Made by a program: the position numbers and the translations under genes. A stretch of 64,000 nt of DNA, taken from NCBI GenBank assembly GCA_003116875.1, contig BCKT01000005.1:1364001-1428000 (forward strand). The letters run 5' to 3'. Positions 1 through 11,827 of this stretch are shown in pieces. Under the pieces are notes generated by a model. The model saw only the letters and a list, made by a program, of their open reading frames with translations. It was not told the DNA's origin and searched no databases. The DNA is from Takashimella koratensis. Its lineage: Eukaryota > Basidiomycota > Tremellomycetes > Trichosporonales > Tetragoniomycetaceae. Position 1 is the stretch's first letter; every line of letters starts with the position of its first letter.

Positions 1-2194
1 ATTTAGCTTCCATAAAGTTGATGTCATTCTGCGTGATGCTGTCGGACATTAGAGCGGTAGAGAGGTCTTGAATCGGGGTCTCCCATCGCGAATAAAGCGG
101 AAGCTCGATTGATCGGTTCTCGGCACGCGGGACTTGGGCAGGCGCCGCACCGAGCTCGTCGAGGAGGATTCGAAGGTGTTGTCGCTCGTTCGGGGACTAT
201 GGGTCGGGTGTCAGTTGCAGCTGGGTTCGAGCGGAGGAGCGCGGGCGCAACTCACCAGAGTGTCAATGTGCTGCATGAGCAGCGCGTGCGTGTTGTACAG
301 CTCGTTGAGGGTGATGCTGATGTTCAAGTCCTTCTTCGATAACGCCATGTACTGGTCAAGCTGTGTCCATGCGTCAGTCACTGGTCGCTCATCCTCACAC
401 GACGGACGACGGACGCCGAGCTGGTCTCTCGGTGTAGCAGTCTCCCGATGGACACCTCTCCGCTCCACTCACCTCGAGCGACTCGTAAAAGTCTCCAACT
501 TCACAGAGGTTGTTGAGGAACTGGTTCATGATCGTCTTGTTGTTCTCAACAAACGGGTTGAGAGACATCATGTATTGCTCTTTTGAGTAACTCGGTTTGT
601 TCGCGAGGTTCTGCAACATCTTGGCGATCTGCGCGGTAGAGATCAGTGACTATCCTGAATTGCGGAGTGCAATGTGACTGGTGTATGCACAGAGGTGATA
701 GGGGTAAAGGAGGGCCAGGTAATGGAGGGATGAAGCGGTGATAGCCACTTACGAGGGTGAGCGTTCGACGAGGGTGTTTAGCGGGGACACCGTCGACGAG
801 CATGTAAGCCTGAGGCGTGACGATGGCTGGGTTGATAAACCGCAAGAAGAAGAAACCACCGATCAACGAGCAGATAGACGCGTCCGAGGCGTCCGGGTAC
901 TTTCGCTGTGACATGTTAGACGTGATCACACTCTTCGCTAGGCTCTCTGCACCCCTGCCTCCCAAACCTCTTTGATAAAGGCTCATCGCCCTTTGCTCAT
1001 TCCACGAACACGTCCACTCACCCTGGTCAAGCTCCTGATCTGCTTACAGATCCATCGAATACCGTACGGGACGGATTCCATACTCTCGATAATCGTGACG
1101 AGGAAAGTGTTGGCAATCTCCATAAGCATGGCGAGTCGGGGCTGGATAATGGCTTGGACGTCGGCGTTGGCTGCTGCGACCTCGGGAGGGACACCACGAG
1201 GGAGAGAAGGAGGGAGGGCACCGGTGTCTTCTTCGATCTGGAGGATCATCTGCTCGTATACCTGTATCGCAAGCAATCAAGACCAAGTCAAGGATCCCCG
1301 TCAGCGTCCAGTATCAACATCAGAGAGACTTCCAACTCACCTTGAGCGGGTTGATTTCGAGGTTCAGATCCTTGTGCTCAATCAAGCTGTTGATTCGCTC
1401 AGCCAAGACGTTCTTGAGGTAACTCTGACCCGGTCCACGGCGCGTGTACGTGGTCATCATACGAGAGACGGGCGTGTTCGCGCGAAGCAGGGACCCGAAC
1501 TCGGTTGTGTTTTCAAACTGGGCAGCGAGCACGCTCTGTAAAGTTGAGCCCGTTAGCAGGCAAGTTTTAACGAGGTGACAGATGGGTACGTGGGAAGAGG
1601 GCGCGTGCTCACCTGGAACATGGTGAGGAGGAGATGCTCTTCACGCTGCTCGTACTGGTTACCGTAAAGCGTGAACATGACGGTCTGAAGCAAAACGTCA
1701 ATCTCTGCGAGACTGACGAGCCTACAGAGACTCGCGACATGCCTCGGTTCCGATTGAAGCAGGAAGAACAGATTCGAGTACTGTCCCAACCTCTTCTCAT
1801 CGGGATACAAACCACTCTCATCGTCTACCTCCTCTAGGGTCTCCTGTACCTGCCTCTGCTCGTCCGCCGCGATTCGGTTCTGGATGAGCAGCCCGATTCG
1901 GCTGTCGAGGTACCGTACGTCTCGTTCAAGGACAAAGTTTTTCTTGGACTGCGAGGAGATGCGTGACTTGAGATCACGTAGGCGCTTTTGGGCCCGCGCA
2001 AGCTCGTCTTCTACTTCGACATCTTGTTCCGCCGCGAGAGAGTACATCGCGTTCACAGAGTACCGGTTCGTCATGCGGTTGGTGAGGCGGCGGGTAGGGG
2101 AAGGCATCGAGGACGAGGCGGGGGAAGGGAGGGAAGGGACCCCAGAGCCTGGAGGAGGGAAGATGGGTTGAGATGACATGGTCATGGCTGCCAT
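1..2194 (-). CDS. RasGAP-domain protein, Gap1/Sar1-like (3' end outside window)
   Basis: GTPase-activating protein that should switch off Ras by stimulating GTP hydrolysis. The start ATG is at 2192-2194. Exon 1 (1613-2194) encodes a Ser/Pro-rich leader followed by a coiled-coil stretch (about residues 50-115). A GT-AG intron lies at 1536-1612, and several further short introns follow. The catalytic domain shows [18 protein letters not shown], whose early Arg matches the arginine-finger region of RasGAPs, and later the [12 protein letters not shown] motif. It is followed by the start of a RasGAP C-terminal region near 210-640. No calponin-homology or IQ motifs are visible before the GAP domain, so it fits the yeast Gap1/Sar1 type rather than full-length IQGAP. 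The stop codon is not in the window. Family assignment is strong; the precise orthologue is inferred. Confidence 0.88.
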
Positions 2195-3625
2195 CGTGGG
2201 TGGGTGGGGGTAGGAGGATGGTGTTGATGAAGGTGAGATGGGTTGATGGAGGCGAGATGGATGGGTGAGTGATGGATGGCGAGGCGCGATGGGGTGATGG
2301 GCGCGAACGCGGAATGTGCGGTCGTCTGATATCCTAGGTAGGCAATTGCAGCGGGAGACCTGTTCTCTACGGCGTGGTCGCGGTCGTCAACAGTCAGGGG
2401 TGAGGGAGAAACACTTCTGTTGACAAATACGAACAGAAAGTCGAGGTCGCTGCGTTTCGTGTGTGGATGGGTAAGAGGTGGTCGCGTGGATGTGAGCGGG
2501 GGATGAAGAGGGAAGGGGAGAGGGATGTTTTTGTTTTCTTCTAGCGATCCGAGCTGGATCGTCGCCGGGCCCACAGGAACGAGCCCGTGCGTAGTCTTGT
2601 TGTTGTCGTGGGGAGTGTGATGGTGGATTGTCGTGCTGTCGTCGTACGTCGAGGGCGTGGGGGGTCGTCACACGTCGCAGGGTCGGGTCGCGATCCGTAG
2701 TCTAGGCTAGGCTGGATGCGATGGTTACGGGGAGGGGAGGGGCAAGTGGAGGAGGTGGATGGGTATGGGTCCGAGATAGATGCGTGGGAATGTAAGAATG
2801 GAATTGGTGCACGAGGGATTAGGAATCACCATCAACGGGATTAGAGTCGGAAGTTGGGGTAAGGAAAGAGAGCTAATGCGGGGAGAATGGATATGTAAAC
2901 AATGAAGATGGGCTAGTCTCGAGGCGTTTCACCCTGGACCTCGAGTACCCTGGCTGGCGGAGGAATGGGAATGGACAATGTATGTAAGCGGGGACAAGGA
3001 GGTGGGGAGAGCTGTGGTCGTCGTTGTCGCCGCTGTCGCCGCTGTCGTGAGGGTCGGTAGAATGGTGGTACAGGATCAGCTCAGCGGAAGGTGGCGAGAG
3101 GAGAGAAAGAGTCCACAGCCTGGCCCAGCGCGACGTCAAAGTGAAGAACGAGATAAAGGACAATCACAGACACGTAAAGGAGTACAGCACGAAAAGTAAT
3201 CTCTTCCCTCTGCTTCTTTCTTGTTGACACGATCACCCTAATCAACCTCTCATATACAGCACTCACACTTCTCGCTCTTGAGGTCCATATCTCCCCTTCG
3301 TGTTCACCTTTCTGATTCCTCATGACTCGAGACGCGTTACGCCTCTTTGTGCCCCGGCGGTGCCTTTACCTCTTTTACTTTACTTTTTTTTCATTCTTCA
3401 TCCTTCACCCGAAAGCTCACTTTTTGCACTTGCCCAAAGCGGTAATTATCGACAAACCAATTACGAGATAAAGATCAGCCAGCATAAGAGCAAGGAAGTG
3501 CATATGGCGGTGTGTAGACGGGAGATGAACGCAGGTTTATGCATGACTAGAAAGTCTGGTTGATGAGACGCAGGTAGGTAGCTGATTACGAGACCGAAAA
3601 GAGGGAAAGGAAGGGGAGGAAGTGA
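2195..3625. other. Intergenic: RasGAP upstream region and TMA7 3' flank
   Basis: About 1.4 kb between the RasGAP start and the TMA7 stop. Short open frames on both strands have no recognisable domain and biased low-complexity composition. I see no gene here; it probably holds the RasGAP promoter/5' UTR and the TMA7 3' UTR. Confidence 0.5.
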
Positions 3626-4587
3626 TTACTTCTTCCCGGACCTGTTGAGCGCAAGGGGGAGCAGAGCGGCGAGGAAGAGAGAGAGAGAGAGAGGAGAGGG
3701 TCACCAAGAATGATCGAGAGAGTAGTTGTCAGCCTTTGACCAAGTGGAGCGCGGGTACTTTGAAAGCAAGGAGGACACAGCAGTGGAGTAGAGATCGGAA
3801 ATTCGAGTTCAAAGGCGAGCAGAGCAGATGACACGGGTGTCATCCTTCAAACCTCGTCCTGCAACAGCTTTGACCGATCGTCCCGTTCCCTCTGGCCATC
3901 CGGGATTTGACTACTTCCTCTCTATCCACTTTATCTGGCCACCTCAAACCGATCGATATCCTCCCTCGACCAGTCTCCATATCACAGTCTTCCCTAACCC
4001 ATTCCATATCCCGCTACATCAGAGCCAAACTCACTTCTTGATCCCGGTCCCACCCATGGGTCCCTTCTGGGCAGCTAAGACCCGTCAGTCGACCGTTCCA
4101 TTAACCATCCAGCATCAAAGCAACCCCGAAGACCGCGATAACAAGGACCGTAGAAGACAGGTGACAGATTGCTCACCTTTCTTGGCAGCTTCCGCCATCT
4201 CCTTTTGCTGCTGCTTCTGCTTGAGTTGGAACGCGAGGTCGTCCTCGTCCAACTCCTTCTTCTCCTTCTTGGGAGCCTGGGCATCGGTCAATCTTCTACT
4301 CGTCACTCGTTTCATTGAGAAAGATGAGTCACAAGACAAACATCCAGGTGGAAGGGTATGTAAGGGCATGGTTGAGGGCAGAGGCAGTTGGCCGAGCTGT
4401 GAGACTCACCTTCAATGGCTTGGCTATGGGCGGCAAGGGTTAGCTATTGATGTCGAAGGATGCCTTGTGTTTATACACACCTTTACCACCTGCGAGAATT
4501 GTCAGCGCGAATACAGACGCAGATGGACCCAAGACTCCGCGAAACGCAGCGAAGAGAGGGCCATGACTCACCTTGTCTGCCGGACAT
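3626..4587 (-). CDS. TMA7: Translation machinery-associated protein TMA7
   Basis: Small highly charged ribosome-associated protein (CCDC72 family), reconstructed by hand from six exons: 4572-4587, 4481-4489, 4410-4423, 4177-4276, 4035-4074 and 3626-3641. The spliced length is 195 nt, exactly 65 codons including the stop, giving 64 residues, the usual family size. It begins MSGRQGGKAKPLK, continues with a PKKEKKELDEDD acidic/basic helix and a Gln/Lys-rich coil, and ends GGTGIKKSGKK, matching the family termini. All junctions are GT-AG and phases agree. Exon 2 is only 9 nt. The last intron (3642-4034, 393 nt) holds a GA microsatellite. Automatic gene finders would probably miss this gene because no single exon carries more than about 33 codons. 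The role in translation comes from the yeast family. Confidence 0.93.
3672..3699. repeat. GA-dinucleotide microsatellite in the TMA7 last intron
   Basis: An uninterrupted GA run of roughly ten units with GA-rich flanks. On the coding strand it is a CT-rich tract inside the last TMA7 intron, about 40 bases upstream of the final acceptor. Confidence 0.8.
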
Positions 4588-6509
4588 GTTTGAATCGAGT
4601 AGGTTGTTGTTGTTGTTGGTGTAGTCAGGTGGGAAAGTTTGAACCCCACCGAGTCTGTATTTTGTGCCTTTTTAACATTCCCACGGTGGTGCCTCCAACA
4701 GCTCATGAACCACCTGGTGGTTGTTGTCCCCAGCACACTTGTCACGACTACGTTTTAGCCAGCCTCCACACTTGTCCCGTTTCCTCGCTCAGTGAACAAC
4801 ACACGAGAGGCAGCCGCAGTGTATTGCCATGTCTATCTCCTTTTCATTCGTGTCTTGGCGAGGACGGCGATGTGCTCTTTTTGACGCCGTTCAAGTCGTC
4901 AATGTGGCGCCGCCCAGGCGCTCTCGGTATCTATCGTCGCAGCGCCATATCCACTTCTCATCCCCGTTTCAAACTTCCACCGTCCCACCGTCCCATCGTC
5001 CCGCCCCGCACCCTACCTGACTGTTCCCGAACACCTCACACCTAGCTTCTAACCCGTCACCCGATACCCGATACAGGGTAAAACAAGTCACCGATCCCCT
5101 CCCCATACGCCGTGTCCAAACAGTTACTGACCCATCCCAATCCCTGGACCCGAACCCGATCCGAGATGAATGCTGTGCGAATCGAAAGGATGGTTGGATG
5201 GTCTGTGATGATATCTTCAATGTTTCATCACCGCGCTCTCTTTCACCCAGACACCACCTTCCTTCTTCGCCTCTCGCCTGGGTATACAAGGCTAATCCAC
5301 ACACTCTTGGATCACGCATCACCCTTGACGCTCCACTGATCACTGATCACTCAACCCTTCATCTGTCTCGATCACTCGTGACCCATGTGCTCTCCTCATC
5401 TTCGGGGGTTCGGATCAAGGGTCTAGCCTCGTCCGCTCCTCCCTCGCTCTCAATCTTCTTCTGCCTCCGGATCGCCTGGGTGGCCTATCTAAGCCTGGAC
5501 TAGAAGCAGAGACCAACGACTTGCGCGGATCAGTTTAGGTGTACCACGTTGGTTCGTGGAATCCAACCAAGACCGCGTCGTTCTGTTTCCTCTTCCTTGG
5601 CCTCGCGGGATTCCTTTTCTCCCTATATCTCAGCGACATCATTCAGTCCCCTTCTCCTCACGACTTGCCTCCACCCACCACCCACCACCCACCTTCCCAC
5701 TCCTTATCTCCCTGCTGCCTCCCCTTTGCCTCCTTTGCCCTCCTCGCTTCAACCCCGCTCCAACCTCACTCTGCCTGAATCCCCTCGCCGCGTCGCATGC
5801 GCCCTCCCCTCGCGTCTTACTCGGTCCTCGTCACTACCTCGCCCCTCGCCGATCGTCCCTTGCCTACCATTCCTTTCCCCCTTCCCCCTTTCCCCTCGCC
5901 CTTGCCGCATCCACCCCTGTCTACCTCCCGTCGCCCGTCTCTTCCCCTCGTCCCTCGTCCCTCGTCCCTCGTCCCTCTTCCCCCCCTCTCGCCCTCCTCT
6001 CCCTTTACCTCTCCCTACACCAACACCTACCCCTGCTTGCCGACCCGGCCACCGCCGTTCTTGGCCGCTTGGCTCATCCACCGCGAGGGACCCGAACAAG
6101 CGCCCTTCCTTCTTATGATGGATATGATGATGTTTGATCTATGATAAGATGTGATCCGTGATTGATTGTCTTCCCTCTCCACTCCTTACGACAGACTGCG
6201 CAATACACAAACACAGAAACATGGTTCTGATCGCTCACTAACTCACTCCTATCCCCGTCTCGGTCTCGGTCTCGGTCTCTATTCTCGTCTCATCCCTATT
6301 CCCTGTCCCTGTCCCCTGTCGCCCTCGCTACTCCCCCCTCGCCCTTCTTGCCCCAACTCCACGACGCCACGGTTATATACCCCTTCTCCACCATGTCTCT
6401 TCCCGCACCTTCTCCCTCTCTTCATTCCCCTTCCCGTACCATTTCTCCGCCCACCCTCCCCCTCTTAGAAGATACTCATACCCCCCTCCATAATCCCTGA
6501 CCAACTACC
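4588..6509. other. Intergenic: long divergent region, strongly pyrimidine-rich on + strand
   Basis: About 1.9 kb between the TMA7 start (minus) and the kinase-like gene start (plus). From about 5640 to 6480 the plus strand is almost entirely C and T, with simple repeats such as ccctcgt units near 5944-5980 and ctcggt units near 6257-6280. Overlapping open frames of 100-190 codons here are Ser/Pro/Arg/Leu low complexity with no domains and are read as artefacts of composition. It probably contains the promoters of both flanking genes. Confidence 0.55.
5944..5980. repeat. 7-bp tandem repeat (ccctcgt)
   Basis: About four to five perfect or near-perfect copies of a 7-nt unit inside the pyrimidine tract upstream of the kinase-like gene. 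Confidence 0.7.
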
Positions 6510-9307
6510 ATGCCCTCCTCACCTACTCGCCTATCTCTCGACGTCTCCTCCACTTCCATCCGAGGCACATTGTGGTCCAGTTCCCGTTCCACCTCTTCTT
6601 CTCTCCCCGACTCCCCTCGACCAGCTTACACACTCGTAGATGACCTGTGTGTCCCGCTACTGTCCGACACAGATCACAACCTGTTTCCCCACCCCGATGC
6701 CCGTCCCAGCGCAACTACTCTTCCATCCGATATTGGACAAGCAGTAAGTGCTTACAACTTCTGTACAAAGACAGATCCTGACCTTGCCCAGGTGACATTG
6801 ACTTCTCTCTTTGTCGCGCTCGGTGAGTTTTGCCTTGTTCATCGCTCGCTCCTCATCCAAGCCACTTCTCACTCCCCGACCCCTAACTCTCTCCTCACCG
6901 ACGTACGTTCCCCTTTCCCCGCCCCGGTAGGCCTTCTGACACTTCCAGACACCCTCTTCGCGACCTTTGCATCGACGCACCACTTCCACACTCTCACTTC
7001 ACTTTGCGGCACAATCTCCCCACTCTCCACCGCCATCCCGCCCTCGCTCATCTCCGCTCTGCACAACCTTCATCCCTCCGCTCCTCTGTCTGTCCAGCTC
7101 CCGCTCTCGCACCGAGTACACACGCTCTTGGACCCTCCGCCCTCGAGCGGACCTAATCACCTCGAAACCTACACCAGTGTCGATGACCTCAACAATGACG
7201 TTGGAGACGAGACCACCATTCCAATCGGCTACCTCCTCACTTCCCTGTTCCTTCAATCTCCTGGATCCACAATGGCTCAAGAACCTCACTTTGCATCTCT
7301 CCTCCTCACTCCTCCCGACCGGATTTCAACATGCCACACCCCCTCAGAGCCGCTGGGCATCATCGGATCCTATTGGGTTGAGCGATACGGTCTCTGCCCC
7401 AACTGTCAGGTCTACCCCTGTGAGTTCTGACTTGAACACTGCCACGTCCACTCGCCATATCTGCTGATATGCGAATCTCACCACATAGTCGTCCCCGCGG
7501 CTCTCGCTGCTCGCGCCTCGGTGGACGCGAAATCCACCGACCTCGTGATTTTCATGGACGATGCTGGAGTCGACCATTACATTCTCCCCCTTTCTTCTCC
7601 TCCGCTCTCTTCGACGCAACCCACAACCGCCCTCCCCGCAAGCGCCTCACTCACACCAAACCAGCAACTGGTGGACCGCCAGGAGTGCACGGCAACAGCG
7701 ATGTCTCATCCCTTGGTCAGTGTCCCCAGCCTCGACGGAGGCTCTGTCGGAATCATGGTGGACGTGAATGGGGCGACTGCAAGGAGGGCTGTACGAGACG
7801 AGCACGGGAACGGCAAGTGAGTTGACTTTCCCTCACACTCGATACGTCGTATGCGACCAAATTCAATGGGACAGCTAGCGAATGACTGACCGCTGATTCA
7901 GATGGTCGGTGTCGTCCCACCTGGCGCTCTTGTTTCCACCCGGCGCCTCGCTCTCACTGGACGACAAACACTACCTATTCCACTGGTATGTCAACCTCTC
8001 CCCAGACCATGGTTTTATGTTTTTATATAGTGATTGACACAATGGCGCTCAGGCCACACGGGATCAACACCTCCCACGGGGTCTCGCCTTGCCTAGCGCG
8101 ATTCGAATATGGTGCAAGAGTCGAACAGTTTCGTGACCTCCGCGCCAATACTCGGTGAGTACGGACCCAATCGTGGTTTTGGATCCACAAATCCACTAAG
8201 AACGTCGCTTCATAAACCTTAAGAAGGCTGATCATTCTCTTATGTGGCAGTTGTTTGATCGAGTCGCAACTCTTCGCTCTGCGTCATTTGGTCACTCAAA
8301 CCCGATCTGATTTCGACAGAATCATAGTACTCGGCTCTGAAGCTCGTGAAAAGTAAGTGTAGAGCTCGTTTATACAATGGTATCTCCCTGATATGAGCTC
8401 ACGTCAAACCAGTGTGGCATTTGCACATATCGCGAGTCAAATGTTCGCCAGGCCCGTGTACATTTCGACTCACATTCACCCAACCTCGCTCGGTTCTGTC
8501 CTCTCCACAACCTCTGACCAATTTCTCTCTCGGTCCGAATCAAACCTCGACCTTCCTATGCCCCTTGGCTCGGGAACCCAGGCGCAAAACGAGCAGGATC
8601 CTCGATGGACTGGAGATTCGGAAACGTCGTCATCCCCTCCGTCTACTTTGCCATCTTCTTCATCGTCCTCTACATCTTCATCTTCGGCGGCATCTCTTTC
8701 ATCATCTAGATCATCCACGCCCCCCTTGTCGAAGACGCCTGAGGAGATCTGTGCCACTGACGAGCGGTACGCTCGGACACCACGACCTACTCCAGTTCGT
8801 CTTCCTAGCGACTCTACCGTCATTGGCGACGTTGCCGATATCCCCGCCGAGCTGGGTAACCTCTCTCATTCACATTCGTGCACGCAGGACCGCCGACAGA
8901 GCTTGAGACATCGTATCACCCAAACGGGCTTGATCACACCCCCTCCATCGTCTCCGATCTCACCGGTGGTCCCGACCCTCGAGTTCTTCGAGACGACCAC
9001 CCCGCCTGCGACGCCCAAGTCGAGTCGCTCGGCCTTGGACGGGGGGTACGGGTCTACCCCTGACACCTCGACAGCTCGAGAGACGAGGCGCACTACACCT
9101 GCTCGAAAAGTCACGTTCGTCCTTGATTCGCCACCTTCAAGTGAGAGGGGCTGTGGATGGCGAGGCCCAAGCAACGAGAGGGTTCAACAAGAAGAGCAAG
9201 GGGAGGAGGAGCGGGAAGATGCGTTGGTGATGGTCGCTGAAGCGGGAGACGAATGGACAAAGATGGTATATGACGCAATGCAGGTGGAATGGGAGAGGCT
9301 ATTGTGA
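6510..9307 (+). CDS. Divergent FGGY-type carbohydrate kinase-like protein
   Basis: Probable relative of the FGGY sugar kinases (xylulokinase/glycerol kinase fold). The N-terminus LSLDVSSTSIRGTLW resembles the phosphate-1 loop (D-x-G/S-T-S-x-R). Exon 2 begins near 7489 and contains LVIFMDDAG and a GGSVGIMVD segment. Short exons then give SSHLALLFPPGASL and RFEYGARVEQFRDLRAN. A late segment (QLFALRHLVTQTRSDFDRIIVLGSEA, in part, followed by FAHIASQMFARPVYI) matches the FGGY C-terminal helix and ATP-site region. The usual GGG of that loop is replaced by LGSEA, so catalysis is uncertain. The last exon (about 8410-9307) adds some 300 residues of Ser/Thr/Pro-rich disordered tail. There are at least five introns, and a 48-nt intron at 6744-6791 is possible but frame-neutral. 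Exon edges within 6700-7000 are unsure. Family call is by motif only. Confidence 0.55.
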
Positions 9308-10068
9308 GTTGGATACGACCCAAAAGGGATTGTGCCTCCTTGTTTGTGATGACGCATATGCTGAGATATTTAGATCAGTCGTCGAGCGAGGACTTGCGTA
9401 GACTGGGCGGGTTCGAATAGGCGTCTGACGTCACGCCATGAGCCCAAGAATTCGAATAGCTCTTTCAGCCTCAGCCGGTATCAAACGACGCGACCGATCG
9501 AATACATCATGAACAAACAATACTATTACGATGCAGAGTCCGAAATGAAGTATGTAGATTAAAAGTACACGGACGATTCACTTGCCTATCACGATATACG
9601 AGGAGAAAAGAGTTACATAAAATACAGTACAACATATGGGTTAGACACGATAAACCTGGACGGACTATGAGAGGGTGATTGGTGAATGAGAGTGAAATGA
9701 AAGTCGGTGGGTAAGTGGGAAAGTGGGCGTTGAGATCACAAGATCAGATACGATATGAAGTACATATTAGTTTGGAAACAGAAAGAAGAATACGAGACAA
9801 GATGAGACTAAATGTAACGAATGATAGAGGAAGAGTCTTGTAAAGTGTCCTTGACGTCGTGAGATGTTCTGTATGCTGTGTAAGGTATCATGCAAGATGC
9901 AGCCAAGTGTACAAGATGTTACAGAGTACTCTCAATTACAATAAACACTTTCCTACTCGTCCTGTCGACCTCTCACCTCCCCCATCTCACGGTCCACATT
10001 TCAGCATACCAGCTCGTCCACTCTCACCTCCCTTCTCCTACCTTCAACTTCCCTTCTCTGTGACCTAC
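9308..10068. other. Intergenic, convergent 3' flanks
   Basis: About 760 bp between two convergent genes. A-rich stretches (9520-9830) suit 3' UTR and polyadenylation signals. No coding signal seen. Confidence 0.5.
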
Positions 10069-11517
10069 CTACCCACCCACTCGATCCTCATCCCTCGGTG
10101 CAAACTCCCAAGTCCTTGCCTTCCCAACCCTTCCCAAAATCTCTTCATTCTCACTCTTACTCAACCCTTCTTTCCAACCTATCGTCCGTCTATGCGTATA
10201 ACCTGGCCACATTGATGGGTTAAACTCAAAACTCCTTAATAACCTGAACCGTCTTTGTTTCTCTTGGTCGGCTTTGTCTTTGTTTTTCCCGCTTTTAGGG
10301 GTTTGATGAGGTCGGAGAGAAGGGGGAAGGTGAGATACAAAGAGTGCGAGTGGAGGTGGTCGAGATGCGAGGTGTTTGATATCCCATAGAGTATAGGGAG
10401 GTTGGTCAAGAAGAGTAACGAGGATCGTACCTTCTCTAGACGGAGGTGTGAATCGGGTCGACACGGGGATATCGTCAGCGAATTCATCAAACCCTTCCAT
10501 ATCGTCGTCGTCGTCGACGTTATCGATATCAGCCGCTCGAGAGTCGTCTTCGTCGTCAGAGTCCTTGGCACGACGTTTAGGTGGGCCTTGTCCCCCGACC
10601 CCAGGTCGTTTCTTATGGATAATAGGAGGGAACGCAGATACACCCCGAGTGAGGAAAGGGTGTACCGAGTGGAAGGTTCGGAGAAGGAGGTGTTGGTTTG
10701 CTAAGATGTTACGGTCTTGGTCCTTGATCCCGGCGCCTAAAAGTATTAGCGAGAGGCGAGGGCCACAGGATGGAGTCTGGAACGAGGAAGATGAGGGAAG
10801 GGGCGGGAATGGGAGGACCGGAAACAAAGGAGAAGAGAAAGTGAGACGACACTATCTAGCTCTAGTAGCCTACTCACCAACATGTGGGAAATTAAACACT
10901 ACCCTACTCCAAGCTCCCTTCCCTCTCTTTTTAACCCCTTTACACCTCCCGACTTGTCCTGCGTCCACTCCAAACTCGACTTCCCCTCCTGATTCCTTGA
11001 TCTTGGCCACGATCGCCTCTGCGTCCGGGTACTTTGCATAACACGTTCCCTCGTCGTCGTAGCTTGTCGCAAGGAGGTGGTGGGGTGGGTGGTTGTGGTG
11101 GGTGAGGAGAGAAAGCGCGAAAGAGAAATTGGCTTCACCAAGGAGGAGAACGGTATCGATTGGTGAGAAAGGGTTGGTCCCGATTCGTTTGGGCTTGGAA
11201 GTGGTTGCCAAGCCAGGAACAAAAGTCGATGTCGATGACTCGATCAGTTCAGCACCGTCCGCACCATGTCGCTGAGTCTCTGAAGATTGTTGCTGCAGCC
11301 CCGCTCGTTCCGCTCGTTCCGCTCGTTCCGCTCGTTCCGCTTTGGCCAACTCGACTCGTTCCTTCTCCTGCCGCTTACGCTTGATCGCTTTCCTCTCCCC
11401 AGCGCTGTGCTTCGAAGACGCTTCCTTTGCACGCTGAAACGCTTCGGCACGCGCTTTACTCTGCGCTTTGGCCTGCTGGGTCTGGTGTGAGGACAAGGCG
11501 GATTTCAGCTTGCCCAT
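10069..11517 (-). CDS. BMT5-like 25S rRNA (uracil-N3)-methyltransferase domain protein
   Basis: Nucleolar rRNA base methyltransferase of the BMT5 (DUF2431) family, which uses S-adenosylmethionine. Two exons (10878-11517 and 10069-10736) joined by a GT-AG intron give 1308 nt and 435 residues with no frame conflict. The N-terminal about 90 residues are a Lys/Arg/Ala/Glu-rich helix typical of nucleolar proteins, including four perfect ERA units from a 9-bp repeat. The Rossmann-like SAM motif is TVLLLGEANFSFALSLL, followed by LLATSYDDEGTCYAKYPDA and the FNFPHVG motif that defines the family. A Ser/Asp-rich acidic insert (near 10480-10580) precedes the final GTILVTLLDQPPYTLWDIK and SFEFNPSMWPGYTHRRTIG blocks. 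The acidic insert is long compared with what the fold needs. Modification site and target rRNA are known from yeast only. Confidence 0.85.
11303..11338. repeat. 9-bp coding tandem repeat encoding Glu-Arg-Ala
   Basis: Four perfect copies of gctcgttcc (plus strand) within the charged N-terminal helix of the BMT5-like gene. The period is a multiple of three, so copy number can vary without breaking the frame. Confidence 0.9.
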
Positions 11518-11827
11518 TGTTGCTGTTGGCCGACGTTGAGGTTGATGTTGAGGTTGAGGTTGATGATGTTGGTTGAAGAGGGTGTAGGAGATTCACCGAC
11601 TAGGGACGGAGAAAAAAGTTCAAGTTCATCAGGGTGGAGGATGATCGACATTTATGCTACTGTACACATCTCTGCTACAATGTTGGTTTCTACTACGCTT
11701 CACACTGTCGTTATCTTCCGTATCCGGTCTAGTAGATGCACTATTCACAGCCGTCGATTCATCTCATCTCATCTCATCACCGCACCATCCATCACCTATC
11801 CCCCATCCCGTCCTCTTCCTCTTGCCC
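11518..11827. promoter_or_regulatory. Divergent promoter region, BMT5-like / ADF-H-PH genes
   Basis: About 310 bp between two divergently transcribed start codons. It includes a ttgaggttgatg-type repeat near 11534-11575. Both promoters must lie here or overlap the 5' UTRs; no specific factor site is claimed. Confidence 0.45.

Noticed and set aside
3828..5045. 405-codon plus-strand open frame
   Set aside because: It lies antisense to the TMA7 exons and introns, is Ser/Pro/His/Cys-rich with no domain, and TMA7 on the other strand is exact in length and phase.
5549..6144. Several overlapping 100-190-codon open frames
   Set aside because: All frames are open because the tract is pyrimidine-rich; products are Ser/Pro/Leu low complexity without domains.
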